DNA from: Streptomyces justiciae
Lineage (GTDB): Bacteria > Actinomycetota > Actinomycetes > Streptomycetales > Streptomycetaceae
DNA: 64,000 nt
Reading direction: 5' to 3'
Assembly (NCBI RefSeq): GCF_015163075.1
Contig: NZ_JADDXU010000001.1
Span: 62,001-126,000, forward strand
The notes under the pieces were generated by a model. It saw nothing but the letters and a program-made list of their open reading frames with translations. It had not been told where the DNA came from and searched no databases. Positions within the stretch are counted from its first letter, which is position 1. Every line of letters begins with the position of its first letter. Below are positions 32,989 through 39,819 of this stretch, piece after piece. Position numbers and translations under genes: made by a program.

Positions 32989-33915
32989 ATGAGCAAGCGG
33001 CAAGTGCAGAAGATGCTGCGGTTGATGGCGAGCGGCGAGGCCGTCGAACTCACCAGCCCCATGGCCTCGGTGAAGAAGCTAGCCCGACTCGCCTTCATCG
33101 CCCAGCAGTTCGGCTACGAGTACGCCGACGTACGACAGAGCGGCGGCCGGAACAACGCCCTCGTCATGCTGCTCGTCCCCGACCCCAGCCCGCAGGCCCG
33201 CAGCCGCGCCGCGCAGAACTGGGCGCAGTACCCGAACGCGGGCGACGGTGTCTCCGTGCCGCCGCTGATCCCGGACGCCTTCGAACTCCTCAAGGCCCGG
33301 ATCAACTTCGACCTCACCGGGCAGGCCAAGAAGCGCATGGGCTACGCCGTCGCCGGCGTCAGCGTCGCGTGTCTGGTCCTCGCGTACCGCTTCGGCGGCC
33401 AGTCCGACGACTTCGTCGTCGCGGCCGTCATCTGGGTCGTGCTCCTGGCGGCGCTCGGCGTCGCCTTCGTTGTCAACGGCAAGCGCAACGTCAAGTTCGC
33501 CGGCCGGCTCCAGGCCGCCGGGTTCACGCCGGTCACCGACGAGAGCGGCCGGGTGCGGTATCTGCCGCCGGGCGCCCAGGTGCCGGGCCAGGCGAACCCG
33601 TTCGCCGCGGGCCCGTACGGCAACCAGCCCCAGCCGGGGTACGGGCAGCAGCCCCAGCCCGGATACGGCCAGCAGCCCCAGCCCGGATACGGGCAGCAGC
33701 CCCAGCAGCCGTACCCCCAGCCCCAGCCCCAGCAGCAGCCGTACGCGCCCCAGCCCGGCTACGCACAGCCCCAGCCCCAGCCCTACGGTCACCCGCAGCA
33801 GCCCCCGGCCCCAGGCCCGTACACCCCCCAGCAGCCCTACCCGCAGCAGCAGCCGTACCCGCCGCAGCAGCCCTACCCCCAGCAGAACCCCAACTGGCAG
33901 GCGCCGCAGGGGTGA
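32989..33915 (+). CDS. Membrane protein with Gln/Pro-rich repeat tail
   Basis: A 308-residue protein. A soluble N-terminal region (residues 1-115) has MSKRQVQKMLRLMASGEAVEL, and two transmembrane helices (YAVAGVSVACLVLAYRFG, FVVAAVIWVVLLAALGVAFVV) lie at about residues 118-160. A short domain follows, then a tail of about 100 residues rich in Gln, Pro, Tyr and Gly (QPQPGYGQ repeats). Such tails are common in actinobacterial membrane proteins and are probably disordered and cytoplasmic. No catalytic motif is visible. It is divergent from the lipoprotein gene across a 177-bp spacer. Confidence 0.78.
   Translation: MSKRQVQKMLRLMASGEAVELTSPMASVKKLARLAFIAQQFGYEYADVRQSGGRNNALVMLLVPDPSPQARSRAAQNWAQYPNAGDGVSVPPLIPDAFELLKARINFDLTGQAKKRMGYAVAGVSVACLVLAYRFGGQSDDFVVAAVIWVVLLAALGVAFVVNGKRNVKFAGRLQAAGFTPVTDESGRVRYLPPGAQVPGQANPFAAGPYGNQPQPGYGQQPQPGYGQQPQPGYGQQPQQPYPQPQPQQQPYAPQPGYAQPQPQPYGHPQQPPAPGPYTPQQPYPQQQPYPPQQPYPQQNPNWQAPQG
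33625..33696 (+). repeat. Three 24-bp repeats encoding QPQPGYGQ
   Basis: Three consecutive 24-base units (33625-33648, 33649-33672, 33673-33696) encode QPQPGYGQ. They differ only at silent positions, such as CCGGGG against CCCGGA. The repeat then degenerates into further PQ-rich sequence. Slippage-prone copy number changes would keep the frame. Confidence 0.85.
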
Positions 33916-34108
33916 CCTCGGGGGTGACCCGCGCCACTGGGAGCTGTTCGTAACAAAGGGCCGCAAGTACCTCTCATCCCGCCCGCCCGCCGGGTGAGAG
34001 CAAAGTTCCTTTCCGGTCACCCAGTGCCACAGCGAGGAAACGCGCCCTCCCTACCTTCGGGATCAGCCGCTCAGAGAGCCCCGAGCCCCGAAGCACCGTG
34101 GAGGCGTC

Positions 34109-35491
34109 ATGACAGCCCCTAGCACAGCCCCCGCACCCCCGAGCAGGGGCGGCCGCTGGATCCAGCAGTGGGATCCGGAGGACGAGACCTTCTGGAACGA
34201 GACCGGGGAGAAGGTCGCCCGCCGCAACCTGCTCTTCTCCGTGCTCTCCGAGCACATCGGATTCTCGATCTGGACCATGTGGTCCGTGCTGGTGCTCTTC
34301 ATGGGCCCGGAGTACGGCCTGACCCCGGCCGACAAGTTCCTGCTGACCTCGATGGTCACGCTCGTCGGCGCCGTCGTCCGCGTGCCGTACACCTTCGCCG
34401 TGGCCCTCTTCGGCGGCCGGAACTGGACGATCGTCTCCGCCGGGCTCCTGCTCGTCCCCACCATCGCGGCGTTCACCGTGATGGAGCCCGGGACCTCCTT
34501 CTCCACGTTCCTGCTCGTGGGTCTGCTGGCCGGCATCGGCGGCGGCAACTTCGCCTCCTCGATGACCAACATCAACGCCTTCTTCCCGCTGCGTAAGAAG
34601 GGGTGGGCGCTCGGCCTCAACGCGGGCGGCGGCAACATCGGCGTCCCGGTCATCCAGCTGATCGCCCTCGCGGTCATCGGCGCCAGCGGCGGCCCGCGCG
34701 TGCTGCTCGGGATCTACATCCCGTTCATCGTCGTCGCCGCCGTCCTCGCCGCGCTGTACATGGACAACCTCGCCACGGTGAAGAACGACACCGGTGCCGC
34801 CATCGACTCGGCGAAGGACGGCCACACCTGGATCATGTCCTTCCTCTACATCGGCACCTTCGGCTCCTTCATCGGCTTCTCCTTCGCCTTCGGCCAGGTC
34901 CTCCAGGTCCAGTTCGGCCGTACGCCGCTCCAGGCCGCGTACGTCACCTTCATCGGCCCGCTGCTCGGCTCGCTGATCCGCCCGCTCGGCGGCTGGCTCG
35001 CCGACAAGTACGGCGGCGCGAAGATCACCCTCTACAACTACGTCGCCATGGGCGCCGCCACCGCCGTCCTGATCTTCGCCAGCATGCAGAAGTCGCTGCC
35101 GCTGTTCGTCACCGCCTTCGTGGTGCTGTTCGTCCTCAGCGGGCTCGGCAACGGCTCGACGTTCAAGATGATCCCCGGCATCTTCCACGCCAAGGCCCTC
35201 GCCAAGGGGCTCCAGGGCGACGAGGCCGCCGCCCACGGCCGCCGGCTCTCCGGCGCCTCCATGGGACTCATCGGCGCGGTCGGCGCGCTCGGCGGTGTCG
35301 GCATCAACCTGGCCTTCCGCCAGTCGTTCCTGTCGAACGGCTCCGGCACCGGCGCCTTCGTCACCTTCCTCGTCTACTACGCCCTCTGCTTCGCGGTGAC
35401 CTGGGCCGTATACCTTCGCCGCACGGCCGCGAAGACGGAGACGACGGCTGCCGCCGAGACGAAGCCCCAGCTCAGCTATGCCGAGGTGTGA
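34109..35491 (+). CDS. narK: Nitrate/nitrite transporter, NarK family
   Basis: A 460-residue MFS transporter of the nitrate/nitrite porter group, with twelve hydrophobic segments. The nitrate signature occurs twice in family-typical form: GIGGGNFASSMTNINAFFP in helix 5 and GLGNGSTFKMIPGIF in helix 11. An extended N-terminus (WIQQWDPEDETFWNETGEKVARRNLLFSV) is characteristic of actinobacterial NarK. It should import nitrate or export nitrite. The next gene makes uroporphyrinogen III, the precursor of sirohaem and of the haem used by nitrite and nitrate reductases. A strong hairpin at 35518-35549 ends the transcript. Confidence 0.93.
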   Translation: MTAPSTAPAPPSRGGRWIQQWDPEDETFWNETGEKVARRNLLFSVLSEHIGFSIWTMWSVLVLFMGPEYGLTPADKFLLTSMVTLVGAVVRVPYTFAVALFGGRNWTIVSAGLLLVPTIAAFTVMEPGTSFSTFLLVGLLAGIGGGNFASSMTNINAFFPLRKKGWALGLNAGGGNIGVPVIQLIALAVIGASGGPRVLLGIYIPFIVVAAVLAALYMDNLATVKNDTGAAIDSAKDGHTWIMSFLYIGTFGSFIGFSFAFGQVLQVQFGRTPLQAAYVTFIGPLLGSLIRPLGGWLADKYGGAKITLYNYVAMGAATAVLIFASMQKSLPLFVTAFVVLFVLSGLGNGSTFKMIPGIFHAKALAKGLQGDEAAAHGRRLSGASMGLIGAVGALGGVGINLAFRQSFLSNGSGTGAFVTFLVYYALCFAVTWAVYLRRTAAKTETTAAAETKPQLSYAEV

Positions 35492-35517
35492 CGTAACACC
35501 GGCGCAATGAAGCCGAA

Positions 35518-35549
35518 CCGAGCCTGTCACGCACCGTTGACAGGCTCGG
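35518..35549 (+). terminator. Intrinsic terminator after narK
   Basis: A perfect 12-bp stem (CCGAGCCTGTCA / TGACAGGCTCGG) with an 8-base loop lies 27 bases after the narK stop. It separates narK from hemD. No marked T-run follows. Confidence 0.85.
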
Positions 35550-35612
35550 TCGGCATGCAGGTGCCATCACACCCGGTGTAGGTGCAAACGACTCGAGTGC
35601 GGGACGAGAGTT

Positions 35613-36767
35613 ATGTACGACGAACAGCAGCGACCAGAACAACACGGCCCCCTGGCCGGCTTCACCGTAGGGGTGACAGCCGCGCGCCGGGCCGACGAGC
35701 TGGGCGCACTGCTGCAGCGACGGGGAGCCGCCGTCCTGCACGCACCGGCCCTGCGGATCGTGCAGCTCGCCGACGACAGCGAGCTGCTCGCCGCGACCAA
35801 GCAGGTCATCGACGACGTACCGGATGTCGTGGTCGCCACGACCGCGATCGGATTCCGGGGCTGGATCGAGGCCGCCGACGGCTGGGGTCTGGGCGAGGAC
35901 CTGCTCCAGCGGCTGCGCGGCGTCGAGGTGCTGGCGCGCGGCCCCAAGGTGAAGGGCGCGATCCGGGCCGCCGGGCTGACCGAGGACTGGTCGCCGTCGT
36001 CCGAGTCCATGGCCGAGGTGCTGGACCGGCTGCTGGAGGAGGGCGTCGAAGGGCGCCGTATCGCCATCCAGCTGCACGGTGAGCCGCTGCCCGGTTTCGT
36101 GGAGGCGCTCCGGGCCGGGGGAGCGGAGGTGCTCGGGGTGCCGGTCTACCGGTGGATGCCGCCGGAGGACATCGGCCCCGTGGACCGCCTCCTCGACGCG
36201 ACGGTGTCCAGGGGCCTGGACGCCCTGACCTTCACCAGCGCTCCCGCGGCGGCATCCCTCCTGACCCGGGCCGAGGAACGAGGCCTGCTCCCGGAACTCC
36301 TCGCGGCCCTCAACCACGACGTCCTCCCGGCCTGCGTAGGCCCGGTCACCGCCCTTCCCCTCCAGGCCCGCGGGGTCGACACCGTCCAGCCCGAGCGCTT
36401 CCGCCTCGGCCCCCTCGTCCAGCTCCTCTGCCAGGAACTCCCGGCCCGGGCCCGCACCCTGCCCATCGCCGGCCACCGCGTCGAGATCCGCGGCCACGCG
36501 GTCCTCGTCGACGGCGCCCTGCGCCCCGTACCGCCCGCCGGGATGTCCCTGCTGCGCGCACTGTCCCGCCGGCCGGGCTGGGTGGTCGCCCGCGCGGAGC
36601 TGCTGCGGGCCCTGCCGGGCGCGGGCCGCGACGAACACGCGGTGGAGACGGCCATGGCCCGCCTCCGCACAGCCCTCGGCGCCCCGAAGCTGATCCAGAC
36701 GGTGGTGAAACGGGGTTACCGACTGGCCCTGGACCCCGCCGCCGACGCCAAGTACTCGGACGTGTAG
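35613..36767 (+). CDS. hemD: Uroporphyrinogen-III synthase fused to winged-helix DNA-binding domain
   Basis: A 384-residue two-domain protein. Residues about 10-265 are a HemD domain (GFTVGVTAARRADELGALL, VVVATTAIGFRGWIEAADGWG, DALTFTSAPAAASLL, ACVGPVTALPLQARGV), which cyclises hydroxymethylbilane to uroporphyrinogen III. Residues about 280-378 form an OmpR/PhoB-type winged helix (VLVDGALRPVPPAGMSLLRAL, RDEHAVETAMARLRTALG, IQTVVKRGYRLAL). No receiver domain is present. The fusion is known in actinobacteria, but what it binds is not known to me. A dual role as enzyme and tetrapyrrole- or nitrogen-linked regulator is plausible given narK upstream. Its 3' end overlaps a convergent gene by 52 bases. 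Confidence 0.9.
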   Translation: MYDEQQRPEQHGPLAGFTVGVTAARRADELGALLQRRGAAVLHAPALRIVQLADDSELLAATKQVIDDVPDVVVATTAIGFRGWIEAADGWGLGEDLLQRLRGVEVLARGPKVKGAIRAAGLTEDWSPSSESMAEVLDRLLEEGVEGRRIAIQLHGEPLPGFVEALRAGGAEVLGVPVYRWMPPEDIGPVDRLLDATVSRGLDALTFTSAPAAASLLTRAEERGLLPELLAALNHDVLPACVGPVTALPLQARGVDTVQPERFRLGPLVQLLCQELPARARTLPIAGHRVEIRGHAVLVDGALRPVPPAGMSLLRALSRRPGWVVARAELLRALPGAGRDEHAVETAMARLRTALGAPKLIQTVVKRGYRLALDPAADAKYSDV

Positions 36768-37240
36768 GACCGCCCCCGCACCAGCAGCGCCCTCGCCAGA
36801 CAGCCCAGCGCCACCGTCGACAGCAGCGCCCGTACGACGTTCCAGGCCACCCACGCGTCCTCGAACTCCTCGCGGGCGGCGGCCGGATCGGCGGCGGTGT
36901 CCAGACCGTTGTTCAACGGGATGTTGAAGGCGACCGTCACCAGGAACGCGAGGGCGTACGCGGTGAGGGCCGCCCACACCCACCGGCGGTGCGACTGCCC
37001 CCGGCCCTGCCACGCCGCCACCCCGGTCAGCAGCAGCGCGCCGAGGAAGCTCAGCATGAACACCGGGTTCTGGATGACGTCGTTGATGTTCCGCATCACC
37101 TCGACGTAGACCCGGTCGTCGCTGCGGGCCAGCCCCGGCATCACCGCGCACGCGAACACGTAGAAGGCCCCCGCGATCAGCCCCATGGCGACCGTGGCCG
37201 CCCCCAGTACCCCGCCCGTCGTCCCGCTCCGCTTCGTCAT
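36716..37240 (-). CDS. DUF1772 (anthrone oxygenase-like) membrane protein
   Basis: A 174-residue protein with four hydrophobic helices, beginning ATVAMGLIAGAFYVFACAVMPGL. The inner part YVEVMRNINDVIQNPVFMLSFLGALLLTG and the later FNIPLNNGLD are hallmarks of DUF1772. Some members are annotated as anthrone or noranthrone oxygenases, but most have no known function. It converges on hemD with 52 bases of 3' overlap. It stands alone in its direction, with the 15-bp repeat region and the CGNR gene on its other side. Confidence 0.88.
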   Translation of the reverse strand: MTKRSGTTGGVLGAATVAMGLIAGAFYVFACAVMPGLARSDDRVYVEVMRNINDVIQNPVFMLSFLGALLLTGVAAWQGRGQSHRRWVWAALTAYALAFLVTVAFNIPLNNGLDTAADPAAAREEFEDAWVAWNVVRALLSTVALGCLARALLVRGRSYTSEYLASAAGSRASR

Positions 37241-37370
37241 GTCCTCCAGTCAACGGGCCGGGGACCGCCGCCGACATGGCCGAGACGCCCAGCCCCATAC
37301 GCCTGCGTCCACGCCCCGCCGGTACGAGGACTTCCGGCGGCGCGGGCGGGAAGGCAATGTGAGAGGGGAA

Positions 37371-37445
37371 CCGTTTCCCCCGGACCCGATTCCCCCGGAC
37401 CCGTTTTCCCCGGACGCGTTTTCTCCCGGAACCGTTTTCTCACGG
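37371..37445. repeat. Tandem 15-bp repeats before the CGNR gene
   Basis: Five head-to-tail units of the form CCCGTTTTCCCCGGA: 37371-37384 (partial), 37385-37399, 37400-37414, 37415-37430 (16 bases) and 37431-37445. They lie 24 bases before the CGNR start, in its promoter or leader. The T/C-rich units stand out from the local sequence. In the frame of the CGNR gene they would read as FPPDP/FSPDA-like pentapeptides, so an N-terminal extension cannot be excluded. Confidence 0.8.
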
Positions 37446-37469
37446 CACCCCCTAGGCGGTGACAGGCAC

Positions 37470-38051
37470 ATGGCACTTGATACGGCCGCGGCCCCGTACG
37501 AGCTGCGGTTCGACGCCGGGCGGATCTGTCTCGATCTCCTCGCGACCACCCATCCCGTCGAACGGCTCGACTCGGTCGAGGTGCTGTGCGCCTGGATCGT
37601 CGCCTCCGGGCTGGTCCCGGCGGACACCCCGCTGACGCACGCCGACGTCTCCTGGCTGGTGGCCTTCCGTGAACTGAGGGGACGGCTGGGACAGTTGGTG
37701 CGCCCGGGGTCCACCGGTACCGACATCGCGCTCGCCCGCGTCAACGAGCTCGCCCGGGCCGCGCCCCCGGCCCCGCGTGCCGTGTCCGCCGAAGACGGCA
37801 CTCTCGTACGGCAATTGGACGGCCCGCCCGAACTGGCCGCGCTGCTCGGGGCGATCGCCCGGGACGCCGTCGAACTGCTCACCGATCCGCTCGCGCGGGC
37901 GGGCCTGAGGCAGTGCGCCGGCGACAACTGCCCGATCGTGTACCTCGACACCTCACGGGGGCGCAGGAGGCGCTGGTGCTCCAGTGAGGTCTGCGGGAAC
38001 CGCGAAAGGGTGGCCCGGCACCGCCGTCGCGCGGCCCTCGCCCGCGCCTGA
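37470..38051 (+). CDS. CGNR zinc-finger / ABATE-domain regulator
   Basis: A 193-residue protein. The N-terminal ABATE (DUF1470) domain has FDAGRICLDLLATTHPVERL and VSWLVAFRELRGRLGQLV. A C-terminal treble-clef-like zinc finger follows: CAGDNC, then WCSSEVCGNRERVARHRRR. The CGNR motif gives the family its name. Members are presumed stress-related DNA-binding regulators. The ATG at 37470 was chosen by family start position; its ribosome site is weak, and the frame is open further up through the 15-bp repeats. It precedes sigU by 285 bases in the same direction. Confidence 0.87.
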   Translation: MALDTAAAPYELRFDAGRICLDLLATTHPVERLDSVEVLCAWIVASGLVPADTPLTHADVSWLVAFRELRGRLGQLVRPGSTGTDIALARVNELARAAPPAPRAVSAEDGTLVRQLDGPPELAALLGAIARDAVELLTDPLARAGLRQCAGDNCPIVYLDTSRGRRRRWCSSEVCGNRERVARHRRRAALARA

Positions 38052-38226
38052 GGGGGCCGCGGCGGAAGCTGAGAGTCCGTTATGCGGCTTCTGTGGAACG
38101 GGAGTCGAAGTGATTTCGATTACACGCCGTTTACCCGGGCCGCGACACGGGCAGCCGGGCCGATCTTGCCGTTGTGACGGAAATGTAAAGATCGCACGGT
38201 GGGAATGTGCGTGCATGTCCCCCTCG

Positions 38227-38258
38227 TCACGTCACCCGGAAGAAAACTGTCACGTCAC
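38227..38258. promoter_or_regulatory. Direct TCACGTCAC repeats upstream of sigU
   Basis: Two identical nonamers TCACGTCAC at 38227-38235 and 38250-38258, 23 bp apart, lie about 80-110 bases before the sigU start. The second is part of CTGTCACGTCACTTTGAAC. They may be regulator sites or part of an ECF-type promoter. The remainder of 38052-38336 holds nothing else I can name. Confidence 0.45.
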
Positions 38259-38336
38259 TTTGAACACACAACAGCCCGCGTCCGTACCCGGTGTTGAGCG
38301 ACCGGCTGGGGGAACCCCCGGACATCGGAGGTGGGC

Positions 38337-38912
38337 GTGCGCAAGGATTCCGTCGTGGCCAATGAACGTGGATCGAGGGCCCGACATCGCATGTCCCAGC
38401 CCTCGGAACCTGATGAGGAGCTCATGCGTGCTCTGTACAGAGAGCACGCGGGACCCCTGCTCGCGTATGTGCTGAGGCTGGTCGCCGGAGACCGGCAAAG
38501 AGCCGAGGACGTCGTGCAGGAGACGCTGATCCGTGCCTGGAAGAACGCCGGTCAGCTCAATCGAGCGACCGGATCTGTACGCCCCTGGCTGGTGACGGTC
38601 GCCCGGCGCATCGTCATCGACGGCCACCGAAGCCGGCAGGCCCGGCCGCAGGAGGTCGATCCGTCGCCGCTGGAGGTCATCCCCGCGGAGGACGAGATCG
38701 ACAAGGCGCTGTGGTTGATGACGCTGTCGGACGCGCTCGACGACCTGACTCCCGCGCACCGGGAGGTGCTCGTCGAGACGTACTTCAAGGGGCGTACCGT
38801 CAATGAGGCGGCCGAGACGCTCGGAATACCCAGCGGCACCGTCCGCTCGCGGGTCTTTTATGCCCTGAGGTCGATGAAGCTGGCACTGGAGGAGCGGGGG
38901 GTGACGGCGTGA
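38337..38912 (+). CDS. sigU: ECF sigma factor SigU
   Basis: A 191-residue group 4 sigma factor. Region 2 has ELMRALYREHAGPLLAYVLRL and AEDVVQETLIRAWKN; region 4 has LDDLTPAHREVLVETYFKGR and ETLGIPSGTVRSRVFYALRSM. The GTG at 38337 with GGAGG upstream fits best; a GTG at 38331 overlaps that site. The stop overlaps the anti-sigma gene as TGATG, so both are made together. In S. coelicolor the equivalent pair is sigU/rsuA, where SigU is reported to affect morphology and secretion of proteins (from memory). Pairing with a membrane anti-sigma suggests response to an envelope signal. Confidence 0.9.
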   Translation: MRKDSVVANERGSRARHRMSQPSEPDEELMRALYREHAGPLLAYVLRLVAGDRQRAEDVVQETLIRAWKNAGQLNRATGSVRPWLVTVARRIVIDGHRSRQARPQEVDPSPLEVIPAEDEIDKALWLMTLSDALDDLTPAHREVLVETYFKGRTVNEAAETLGIPSGTVRSRVFYALRSMKLALEERGVTA

Positions 38913-39736
38913 TGAGTGTTTACGGGGGAAACCAGGGATTCGGCACAGGTGGTTCGGGTATGTCTGGTGCCATGCAGGGATCTCCGGTGCCGAGCGAGCA
39001 CGAGACCGTCGGCGCCTACGCCCTCGGGATCCTCGACGACGCCGAGGCAACCGCTTTCGAGGTGCATCTCGCCGGCTGCGAGTGGTGCGCCCAGCAGCTC
39101 GACGAACTCGCCGGGATGGAACCGATGCTGGCCGCGCTCGCGGACCTGCCCGGGACCGGGACGCCCGCGATCGGCGAGTCGCTGTCCGCCAAGCCCAGCC
39201 CACGCCTGGTGAACAAGCTGGTCGACGAGGTCGCCGAACGCCGCGCCCAGAAGCGCCGGCGGAGTTTCTACATGGTCGCCGCGGCGGCCGCGCTGATCAT
39301 CGGCGGCCCGCTGGTCGCGGTGGGCGCCACCGGCGACGACTCGGGTGGGAACGTTTCGGCACACACCACCAGCAGCCCCGCCAAGGAAGCCTTCGACGTC
39401 ATCAAGGACAAGGTCACCGCGACCGACCCCGGCACCGACGTCACCGCGACCGTCGCGGTGGAGAAGAAGGACTGGGGCACCCACGCGGTCCTCCAGCTGA
39501 AGAACGTGACGGGTCCCGAGAAGTGCTCCCTGATCGCCGTCGGCAAGAACGGCGAACGCGAGACGGTCACCTCCTGGTCCGTCCCGAACTGGGGCTACGG
39601 CATCCCGAACGCCAAGACCGAAGAGGCCAAGCAGCCCCTCTACGTCCACGGCGGCGCGGCCTTCGAACCGAACCAGATCGACCACTTCGAGGTCATGACC
39701 TTCGACGGCAAGAAGCTCGTCGAGGTCGACGCGTAG
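38912..39736 (+). CDS. rsuA: Membrane anti-sigma factor RsuA
   Basis: A 274-residue single-pass protein. The cytoplasmic part carries a zinc-binding anti-sigma (ZAS) motif: His52, Cys56 and Cys59 in HLAGCEWC. A transmembrane helix (FYMVAAAAALIIGGPLVAVG) lies at about residues 120-140. An extracellular domain of about 130 residues (TATVAVEKKDWGTHAVLQLKN) follows; it has one Cys and a beta-rich look. It should hold SigU inactive at the membrane until an external signal releases it. The ATG overlaps the sigU stop. The 83 bases to helD contain no obvious terminator. Confidence 0.9.
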   Translation: MSVYGGNQGFGTGGSGMSGAMQGSPVPSEHETVGAYALGILDDAEATAFEVHLAGCEWCAQQLDELAGMEPMLAALADLPGTGTPAIGESLSAKPSPRLVNKLVDEVAERRAQKRRRSFYMVAAAAALIIGGPLVAVGATGDDSGGNVSAHTTSSPAKEAFDVIKDKVTATDPGTDVTATVAVEKKDWGTHAVLQLKNVTGPEKCSLIAVGKNGERETVTSWSVPNWGYGIPNAKTEEAKQPLYVHGGAAFEPNQIDHFEVMTFDGKKLVEVDA

Positions 39737-39819
39737 AACGCGTGACAGCCGACGCGTAGCTTCCACCGGCCCCCTTCACTTAGGGTTGACGGCTGCCCAG
39801 CACGTCAGAAGGGGGCCCG

